Positions 1 to 10,600 of a DNA stretch of 64,000 bases are shown piece after piece (position 1 is the stretch's first letter; each line of letters starts with the position of its first letter). The notes beneath the pieces were generated by a model, which saw only the letters and a list, made by a program, of their open reading frames with translations, did not search any database and was not told the origin of the DNA. The position numbers were made by a program, and so were the translations under genes. The stretch covers positions 312,001-376,000 of the forward strand of contig JAQGDQ010000126.1 of assembly GCA_030141605.1 (NCBI GenBank). The letters are read 5' to 3'. Source of the stretch: Tubiluchus corallicola (Eukaryota; Priapulida; Priapulimorpha; Priapulimorphida; Tubiluchidae).

Positions 1-2
1 AA

Positions 3-222
3 GACCAGGAGGGCATTCCTGAAGAAGTGACAATTACATCGATAGATGACGTTACTATACCATTGATTGTAGAACTGAAAAACAACAATGTTTCGAAAGA
101 ACATCTTCCCTTTCTTCAGAAGTCATTACCAAGAGAATACATTAAACACAATGTAATGCCAGTTATTTTGGAGCAGTATATGGCAGAATATCCGGGAAAG
201 TTGTCCATAGGTGATACCAGTG
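3..222 (+). CDS. Partial exon of an unrecognised protein
   Basis: An open frame enters from the left edge at base 3 and runs to a stop at 231-233. A good donor (GTG|GTAAGC, GT at 223-224) lies just before that stop, so the exon probably ends at 222. The peptide is rich in charged and aliphatic residues and contains LPREYIKHNVMPVILEQY, which looks helical. I do not recognise the family. A very loose resemblance to the short Dpy-30-type dimerisation helix is noted but not relied on. Nothing downstream continues it before the next gene, so it may instead be the terminal exon ending at the stop. Confidence 0.45.
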
Positions 223-1056
223 GTAAGCTGTAATCAATTTCTTCGGGAGTATCACTATTATATGTGATTTTATGTAAGTGTTATATATCACATCATTGTT
301 GATTAGCGTGCTGATTCCTCACGGTAATGCATGCTACAGTGCAGAACGTTACAGTTTCGTAATGCTATTGCACGCATTATAGTGCCGAGCTTATTAATGT
401 CGTGCAACATAAAAAACAAAAAGTTTGTTACCCAATGTTAATTAAATTTAGAGACTATTATTTTCCATGTTTTCTAGTCAAGCGTCTCAAAATTTTTACA
501 GTTTTAAAAGCTAGCAACTGACGAAAAATAAATACTTTTGGTACTAGAAATGAGTTTCCAGATACAATGTTCCTTGCTGTGAGTTATTTTGCTACTACCA
601 TACCTGCAATAATTAATTCACCTAGATTTCATCGAAAACATGTACTGATGCCAGACACCCGCGTGCAGCTTGGCTAATATTGCGCTGCAGACACGCTACA
701 TGAATATCTTAAATTTGCAATCTTTTTGAGATTTAACCAGGTGTGGTTTCTTGTGCAGTATCTCTCAGGTGTGCCATTTGAAGTGACTGGTACATTACCA
801 AAATCTAAGTGTTAAATAAACCACTCACCGAGGCACCAGTAACCTTGATCTAACCTTAGGTCCATTACAACCTTACAATGAACGCTGCGAAAATTAAGTT
901 AAGAAGTTGCAATTCTCGAAGCCGTACTACTTTTATACAGTTATTATATCTTATGTAATGAATTGAGAAATCAATCTGTTGGTCTTTTCAAATGATTAAA
1001 TACATGCAGTTATTTAGCAAAGTGAAGGTTTAGGTTAGATTAGCAACCACGTGCTG
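223..1056. other. Non-coding stretch before the fusion gene
   Basis: AT-rich sequence without a convincing exon, repeat or RNA gene. It is either the continuation of the intron or 3' flank of the first exon, or intergenic and promoter DNA for the gene starting at 1319. Confidence 0.4.
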
Positions 1057-1066
1057 CATCATCATT

Positions 1067-1164
<98 letters not shown>
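1057..1164. repeat. (CAT)n microsatellite
   Basis: About 35 nearly perfect CAT repeats with a single early interruption. The apparent poly-histidine reading frame is a by-product of the repeat. It ends about 155 bp upstream of the start codon of the pentraxin-receptor gene, in its probable promoter or 5' UTR. Confidence 0.97.
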
Positions 1165-1318
1165 TCTGGATTTTCCTTCATTCAAGCAAAGAAACATCTG
1201 TACGTTACACTGTTAAAGGGAATCCATTTGTCACAACGAATGCAGGCTTTTTATAATTTCGGATTGAAATGTACTTTAGTAAACACTGAAGGGAAACGTT
1301 AACACATTTTTCGAGAAT

Positions 1319-1647
1319 ATGCTAATGTGCACCATTTTCAGAAAACACGTTGGCGCAATAGCTGCATTCATTGTTTTGCCACGTTTAGCGTTTCCAGCTA
1401 TCACGTTCGACTTACAATTTCCGGGCAAGTGGGATACGGATTATGCGATGCTTCAGAGCCAAGATGGTTTGCCCGAACTAGCCGAGTTTACAATCTGCTT
1501 TCGTATACGAACTGAAGACCAGCAGACAGAAATGGCTATTCTCACTTACCACACTGACATGGAGTGCGCTGACTGTGAAGAATTGCAGATATATTTAGCA
1601 AACGAAAATTTGTTTCTGATTGTTAAAGGAACTGGCGCAAGGCATTT
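1319..1647 (+). CDS. Exon 1: signal peptide and pentraxin N-half
   Basis: Starts at ATG 1319 (or 1325). A hydrophobic leader (AIAAFIVLPRLAFPA) precedes ITFDLQFPGKW. The segment ELAEFTICFRIRTE followed by AILTYHT is the usual start of a pentraxin fold (FTVCLRVRT...ILSYAT). It ends in phase 2 before GTAAGT (1648). The split codon TT|A gives Leu110. Confidence 0.9.
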
Positions 1648-4600
1648 GTAAGTAGGTCTCAAATCGGGCATTTTCAAGTATGCTTCAGTTGTTATTTTGG
1701 CTATATTGTCTATATTAAAGTGAATTTTTTGGCGAATTTTTGTTTTTCTTGTTTACTTGCTTATTTACCTGTATTGTCTGCAAAATGTAGGAAACTTTGC
1801 GGAAGGCTGTCCCGTGCGTCCACTTTTTTATAAATCGCGGCAAATCAAGGCAAGACACAACAGCAAAAATGTGAAAAAGTCAACCTCGTTAAAACACCCC
1901 ATTTATAAGGCCAACTTTTAGCAACTTTTGGCGAAAGTCTATATTTGCACAGACATGTATGTAGTATACCTTGTTATAATACCAAACTCGTTGAATGTAC
2001 AATATTTAATGCTAACTTTTTTGCCGTCCCAAAGGTACAAAGGACATATCCATACAGATAGTCCAGAAGAATAGAATTTTTATGATAATTTGTTAAGTAA
2101 CTAGTAAGACGTACTTGTAGCGTCCAAGAATTTGTGTTTAAACATTTTGCTTATAGGTTATTTGTATGCAAGAGAAGACAACTGTAGTAATGGTCATAAA
2201 TCATGGATAATTTCATTAAAATTATTTAGTGCAAGCAATGAAAAACAGATGATTACAATTTAAACTTCAAGGCAAAATTAGCGTTGTAGATGTGTAAAAT
2301 ATTATTCTGCAATTGATATAAAGTTCTAAATGCTGATTGTACAAAATGGAAATGGAAAATGAGTGTACAATTTCATTTCAGAGATGGCGGCGCAGTAAGT
2401 TTTGGTCCAGAATATCGGAACGGTGAGTGGCATGCAGTATGTGCTACGTGGTGGAATCTAGATGGAGGTTGGTCAGTGTTTGTGGACGGCGTTGAAATTG
2501 GGAACGGCACCAGTCTAAGGCCCGGGAAGTACATCAAAAGTGGAGGTTTTCTGATAATCGGACAGGATGTAGATCCTATCGAAGGAAGCCTCAACTTTGA
2601 AGCATTTCAAAGCTTTACTGGAGTTCTGAGCGATTTGCAGATATTCAGCTATGCGATGATTTTGGAAGAGCTTTTACCAATTCAAACAAAATGCAAACAT
2701 GTACAAGGTGACATAATTTCCTGGCAGCATGTTCAGGGGTCAAGGTGGCTAAAATTGGGTGGCCTGAAGATGGTTAGACCAACTTCATCTTGCAGAAAAA
2801 AGGTGAAAGGTAGGGATATTACACAAGATTTGCAATTACGCTCGAAAAGAATTAGAAATGCAACATATATAATGACACTCTGTTGCGGTAGTAAATACAC
2901 AGTTAAATCTTGTAGTTTATAAAAATAGTAATATATTTTTTTTAATTTTGTGAACTTTTTATCAGTTTCAAAATCTTAGATTGGCATATTAAACGCGTTC
3001 AAATGAGACAATAATCTCTGTAGGATGATACATTTCACCCCATGTGAAGCAGCTGTCACAATAATTGTTGTCAATTAGCAGTTTGGGACTTTTAAATTAG
3101 TAATTTTAAATATTTGACATTCTTGGCCTATTGCAGGAAAAGTATTACGACCTTATTGGTTAGTGGAGCCACCTGGACCATATGCTGTTGGCGTCACTAT
3201 GGTAACCGATGTTTTAAAACACCACCTTAGAAAATGTAGTTTTTTGCTGTCAACACTGTACTGTGAAACAGTCATAAGATAATATTGGCTGTTTTTTCTA
3301 CTTCTTAAATATATTTTTAATTCCAATTATACCAATTATAGAAACAATTATGTATTTGCTATTGTTCAATAAAAGTACTCACGTTACCACGTATGAGTAT
3401 ACCAATTTGATTTGGCATTCCAAATTCGTAATTATTCTAAGTAATTTAAGTAATAAAAGAAACGGTACGCCATCACTTTTCTTATCCAGAACTTTAAAGT
3501 TCAGGTTCATCATCGCCATTCAACGTACGCTTTGACTAATGCTGTTGAAGTAGCTCAATTTTTTGGTTCTAAACATAATATTTTCATTTGACTGCAGCAA
3601 CAACCGTTTCTAATGGTTAATGACGTCAATTTGGTTGGCTTCACTGTTGATTTGATGGATGCTATCAGTATGGGTGGTCAATATTTTACTTACAAATTCG
3701 TTATATTTGACCATCTAGGACGAAATCAAACAGGTGCTTTGTGCAAACTTTCACTCGGAGTGAGTATTGACTTTTAATTAATTTGCGTAGGAGAGGGGTA
3801 ACCGTTGCCAAACTAACAGCAAATGCTGTTTTAGATCGCTGTCGTAATGATTTTAACAATATTGCAAGTAATCAAAATTTAAGCAATGAAATGAAAATTC
3901 AGAACACTCGGAAACTAAATAATGAGATAAAATAAAGTTTAAATCTCAGTTAAAACTTATTAGACGCCGGCCGAGATTATTTCTTTGCGGGGCGGGTGGC
4001 AAATTGAAAAGCTATGGTGAAGCAGGATAATCTTTGTCAAATCTTTGTGGTTTTAAATGAAATCACAGTCATCGGTTGTGCCTGCATAATTGACTATAAA
4101 AAGTAACATTAGCTTACCCACTTTACCGTACACATTGGGAGAATCGTTAAATTTTTACTTTAAAACATGAAATTCATTTTGTAATTATCAGTTGAAGAAA
4201 ATATTTGTAAAGATACATCTGTACAGTCTTCACGAAATGTGAAATGAAACATAAAATTGGTAAATCTAGTGCGCCAATTGACCATAAGCAATTTGATTTA
4301 TCCTTTAAATCCAGTGAGCAAATTGCTTCTGACATTCAATACATTGAGGTGTTACTAATCTAGTTTGTTTGCTACATAAAGGTTATAGACATACTAGCTG
4401 CTCCCACTACAATGACAAAGGAACGTCGAGAAGTGGTGACTTTCACACGCAAGTATATGACGTTCGGACTAACAATGATTATAAAAATACCAGGAGAACA
4501 GCACAGTATCTCCACAGTCGGTCACCTTGCAGCTGCTTTTCCTTGGCTCACTTGGCTTCTTACTATTGGCTCATTTATTCTCATGGCAGTTACAATGTGC

Positions 4601-7600
4601 ATCATTAACAGGTTTGTCTGTTCGTGCCATTTTAAATTTATGTGAGTAGCAATAAGTAATAAGTTGGTAGCCTGCAGCTCATAGTCTTATTGGCTATGTA
4701 GTACTGAGCCAAGGCGATTAGCAACTCGCAGGAGTATAATTACATTGTTCTATTCATCATTGTCGGAAGCGCCAGCGATATACGTAGCAAAATAATCTTT
4801 GTTGTTAACCAAACTTAGAAAAATAGTTAACAAAATAAATTAACAAAACGTACTTAGAAAGATAATTAACAAAATAAATTAAAAAGAGCGAAGCCTCTAG
4901 AAGACGTAATTAAACTACCTCTATAAAACCGTTTTTCTGTTTTTCTAGTTAAAATGATAGTTAAATCCTTTATTAAACATTTTAGTTTGATCAATGTAAA
5001 TTGTAAAGTTGCAAAAAATTCACGCGTTTTCCTTATTGGCAACAAGTAGATGTATAATTTTCAGTATTTTCAGTAAGCCCTTCAACATGCAGTTTATCTG
5101 TTGCTGCGGCAGGGAACGTGGAAATAATTAAAAGAAACGTGGCACATTCCGTTGGTAAATTACGACGTTAATTTTTCTATTATTTCACACAGAATGGATC
5201 CCTATGAAAGACGTCTACAATTCAAACGGGAGGGAAAGGGTACAGAGATGGACTTGGTAGAGTTTGGCGCCGAGGGATCAATGTATTGGCTATCAAGCAT
5301 GATTCTTCAACAAGGTATGAAACATTACATCAAAATCACCTTTTAGGAAAAGCTTAATTTGGTAACTAAAAAAACCGCATTTAGATTTTCACCGCAAAAA
5401 TGCAAATTAATTAAAATGTCCGTACAACTTAATTATAGCTGACAAATGTTTGAGAACATTTCGTGAACATTCAACTACTGATTATTATTTTTGTTTTCGT
5501 TATTATCTTTTACTTCCATTATTATAATTTGTCATAACAACCAATATTTGAAAAGAGCCATGAAATTAAAAATTTATGAATTCTTAGATAATAGATATAA
5601 TGCTTTCAAATAAAAAAATAATCAGAGTGAAGTACATTTCAAAGTTTCAAACATTATTTTTCTAGCGTCAATGTTCAATAATATTAGGAGCTTACAGCCA
5701 GAGAGACACTCACTGCAATGTATGTTCACTTAAAGTAAAAAAATCTACGTAAGAGTTTGATATTCGTACTTTGTTACAGAAACAACGGTGCTCAGATCAC
5801 AGTGGATTTTTTTGTCAATTTCTCTCTATTTAATTCAGTCTACACAATTTCTTAAAGTTAACATTAAAGTTAACACTTAGACCGAGTCGTCGGGATCAAA
5901 ATCGAGCTTAGAACCAGACGTACGTTTTTTCTAGCAACATTGTTTACTCACCTATTTTAAAATGCACACGATTTTTTTATCTCTTGGCAGGTTATAACGC
6001 TGAACCAGTATCAAGAGCTGGTCGTGTGTTATTGGTCACTTGGTGGATATTCTCACTCTTCATGCTGCTCTCGTATGCTGTCAATCTCATATCTAACAAT
6101 CTCAACGTCCATGGTAACGCGGATGGCATACTCTCTAGGATACATTCTATTGAGGATCTTCTTAAACAAGACGACCTAGAATTTGGCTGTGTGGAAGGTT
6201 ACGCTACTGAAGAGTTTTTTAGAGCCTCTGAAAATATTTACGTTAAGAAGGCTTACGAAAAAATGCAGAACTGGCATTCGATGGTAAGAGACTAATACAG
6301 GTGTCTGTGCGCGACGGGCGCTAAAATATGAGTGCAACAATTTCTTAGATGTAGTTAATAGTTTTTATTGTTCAAAATGGTATTTTAGTCATTGTCGCCA
6401 CAAACCATAATCATCATTACATCTTGACAGATTTGACTGACTGACATTATATCATCTACGACTGGTCTTCATTTTCTCTGAAGAAAACAAAACAATTTGT
6501 GCTAAACAAAGCATCAAAACTTAATGATAATGGAATACGTTGAAATTAAATCTACATCTTTGACCATCTTTGATTGCAAATGAGAATTCGTCTGACAGAA
6601 ATTTTAACAGAAAACGACTTGACATACTGGACAAATGACTCCTTTACTACCTTGCCTCGAAATGAGACCAATCTATTCCAGCAAAACCTGTCTACGAACA
6701 GGTCTAATTTTAGAAAGCAAACACTGGGAAGCACCACATGTTTATATCCAAAAAAGTGTCTCAAAAGTCAGTACTGATTTGCAGTTTTCTCTTCCAAATT
6801 TTCTCAAATTTCGGCAAACTCTAATATGAATGAAATGGGGTCTTTGACGATTCTTTTTGCTTAAATTTTGACTGACTTTCCGTTACTATGGAAACGGTCC
6901 TAACGTTAGAGATATGATGCAAGAACTCAAACCGGCAAGAGGCTTTTCGATCACTGGAGTGCAGCGGTTTGTGGACACTACGCTCTCGCTATTTATAACG
7001 CAGTTTTTAACAAAGTGGAACCCGTCCTCACTACTCGCAGCTGTGAGTGACTTTCTCAAAGCAAGATAACCCGACTTGACACTGGATGGGTCATTGAGGT
7101 TTTTTGCCTGGAAATTTGTGACTTGACAGATTTGACAGCCAGCAGGACACCCTGTTTACTTGAACAAATCTCCTCTTACTTAAGTCTTCAAAAATTGACG
7201 TCAGAAAAATTCTCGTCAGCACCACAAGTAAAGCATTATTCAGCAACTACATTTATGCAGAACTAATTCTTGATTCTATTTTATAAGCATTTTTTACAAA
7301 TTCATTGTACAGACAAAATCAATTGATGAAGGATATAACAGAGTAAAACAAGGCGGATATGTTTTCTTCTTGGAGTCCGTCTACGCAGAGTACTTGGCAA
7401 ATAAAGACTGTTCGATTATAATTCTCGGAGACCCTATCAACGAGGAAAGCTTTGGGCTTGCAACACCTGAGCTCAGCCTAGAAAATACTCTTCTCAGTGT
7501 TAGACTGGAACATTTGCTAATGGATGGTACCATACAAAATCTGTAAGTAAGATACCGGCAGTAGGGAGAGCCTACATTTAATAGTATACACAGTTGCAAA

Positions 7601-10600
7601 AATTGCAGATCTTTCATCTAAACCTTTTACAAATTCTCATCTATAGGCAATTTAAGAGTTTCAAGCCAAATACAGTCTTAACTATGTTCAGCGACAATTG
7701 TCAAGAATCCCGCACCTCATGTTAATTTTTATTGCTCAGTGGTTTTGAGGTCTTGTGAGTCTGGAGCTCAAAAAATGGGTGACACTTGTGACGGACCACT
7801 TATATGTGCTGTTTATTTTTGTCATGATCGTGAACCTATTTATCTAGTTTGGCTCGAAAGTGCACCTCACAAAAGAAATTGGTTCTTATTAACCATCAAA
7901 TTAAAGATGTGTTGAGCCGAAACACGGATTTTCCTGGAACACTTATATGTGTTGATTATTTTTGTCATGATCGTGAACCTATTTATTTAGTTTGGCTCGA
8001 AAGTGCACCTCACAAAAGAAATTGGTTCTTATTAACCATCAAATTAAAGATGTGTCGAGCCGAAACACGGATTTTCCTAAAGCACGTGCTGTGAGTTTTG
8101 TTTTATTTCCCTAACGTGTACCGTCGTTACTATTGCAATATAATATTTAGGAAAACTAGTGGACGTTTTTGCTGGGCCAAAAACTGTGGTAAGATTCTGC
8201 TTCTGTGATTGGAGATGCTTTATGTGACAGCCTTTCAAAAGAATTTTTTTTGTAGTTGACATTTTACATGTAAGTACTGTTGTGCTTGACATTAAAAGCT
8301 TCAGTGAAATCAGAACTTGTCACTTTTTCACTAGTGGTCCATAACTCAAGGCTGTGATGGGCATAATTGCGAATCCATTGAATTCGCCATGCTTGATTAC
8401 TTAGGAACTCGATTTCGTTTTAGTAAAATCATTCGATACTATACTTTCTTGACAAGTGACTAATCACCAGCCTAATTCTGAGCAGTTCCTGTGTTGCTTT
8501 TCTTAGCAACGAAACACACAACGTAGCCACACAAGTATTTCCTTTCCTAGTTATCAGTGAGTGTCAGAAAATTGCAAAGTAATTAATTTCACTAGCATTT
8601 TAACGTTAACACATGTAACTAACATGTAATTAACTAATGTAACTAACGGAAAAAGTTCTGCCATGCCCTCTATGACCTTTTACCTGAGGGTAACGGGTTG
8701 CACAAAAACATAAATTCCCCTACCTATGCCGTGTGCCTTGTGAGTTTTGTAAACCTAGCCAGTACGTGTGCGAGTTATTAAACAGAAAGGCATAAATAAA
8801 TAAAGAAATCATAAAAACCGGGAGTAAATCAAGGAGATTCTGCTGCAATCTTACGGCAATCTCAGTTAATCCAAATAAGCTAGGTATTAAATTCAAATGC
8901 TTTATTTCATCACGCGTATGAAAACTGAGCTCAGGTTATTTTAAAACAAAGTGTACCGGTACCGGTTTACCACGTCAGAGCTCCAGTCTTGGTGTTCACA
9001 GCTTCTCCGTTCCATAATCATCGTTTTATCATTCCATACTGCAAAACAGAGCTACATCATTCCATTCTCATGTCCTATGGTTCCATGCCATACCATCCGT
9101 CATACGATCCTGTATTAAGTTCCGACAACTGCCAGCTCACTTCACGGATCGCCACCTCTTCGCCTCACCGCTCGTATTGTAGCTTCCTCGTTACACGTCA
9201 GTCTAGCTTGCCTGACTCCGCTCACCAACTTGCTAGGAGTTTCACCAATGCAAGTTTAGATTAGGTTCCGTTTTCCCTAGACCAATTAACAAGCCATTTT
9301 GTCTCTAGCTATATCGTTTGAAGAAGTTTCACAATAATATTTATCAAAGCGTCCCATTAACATCGTCAAATAAACGTTCAAACTGAGTAGTATAGACAGA
9401 CTTTAGACGTGCCTGCCATACCTTCAATATGCTCAGTAACCAAACCTCAACTGTGTAGAAAGATCGAGAAATTCACTTCTTCTCGACGACTTACATGAAT
9501 CACCCGTTGTATTTAGGCATTTTTAAAATAAACAATGAGGAAAGTATTCATTAAACATAACTATGTTACTTGTACTAATTTCACAACTGTACATATGCAA
9601 AAGTAAACTGCTTCATCTCGTACAGAAGTGTTTTAAGTTCAAATAATCTCAACACTATAGCGAGCAACATATAAGAAATTAATCTAATTAATAAAGATAT
9701 AAATTGTCGGACGTCCGATAGGGTACGAAAATAATGCACTTTTACAAACAACTTTCAGGGTCTTTTGAAGGTCAATCGATATTATTTTAAGAAAAACGGG
9801 GATAAGGGTGATTTAAATCATTCCACTTGGTACTGAAATTTTAAAGAAAGGCACGTTAAGTTACCAAAAATATGTCAGAGCTTATTTTCATATCAAGGTC
9901 AAGGTTTTTGCGATGTATCATTAAAAGAAAATCAATTTATTTCAGAAAAAAAGTATAGTTTGGAGTATAAGTTGGCAATTTGCACGTGATTCACTCAAAA
10001 TCTTAAGCCTAAGTTTCATGCTGCTGTGTTGATTTCGTGATGCCTTTTTAAGCAAAGCGTCTTACTGGGTTGCCCTCATGTTACCTTGGTGCTCCTGTAT
10101 TATACAGTTGTCCAGCTAGTAATCTACCCTGGGATATAGATTGTACATGAATGGAAATATTTTGCTAAGCAGAGGTTTAAATTGTAAGTGTGAGGATTTT
10201 TCCTGAATTTCAAACACCAGGTGGCAGCAGTTAAAGTTAAAAGGGGGGACTGTAGATACTGACGTGGCAAGGCTTAATGTATGAATCGAGGAGCTAATTT
10301 TTGTTATTGTGTTTGCCAAATATTTGTATTTTTTATTGTCTTAGTGCTACATGCATTTCATCTTTGAGCCAACTATATGCTGCTATATGATGTAAGTAAT
10401 TAAGAGAGTTACATCCCCCTTTCTTGAATTTCTAAATCTGTATTCACACATCAGAAAACGTACTATAAGATTTTAGGCTACAATTTTACTTTTTAATTAG
10501 CTATACTTTGGATTTGAGCGTCTTGCGCTAAGCCGTATACTTATTTTACTCAAACATTTGGCGTGCTTTTCTTAATTTGCAGATTAAACGATAATACTAC

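Noticed and set aside
1051-1302. Poly-His open frame over the CAT repeat
   Set aside because: The frame is open only because of the microsatellite; there is no protein-like sequence with splice or start context around it.
1319-2922. Separate secreted pentraxin gene only
   Set aside because: The phase-compatible donor at 2810, the linker exon leading straight into S1, and the absence of any other N-terminus for the receptor favour one fused gene; the short form is kept only as a possible isoform.
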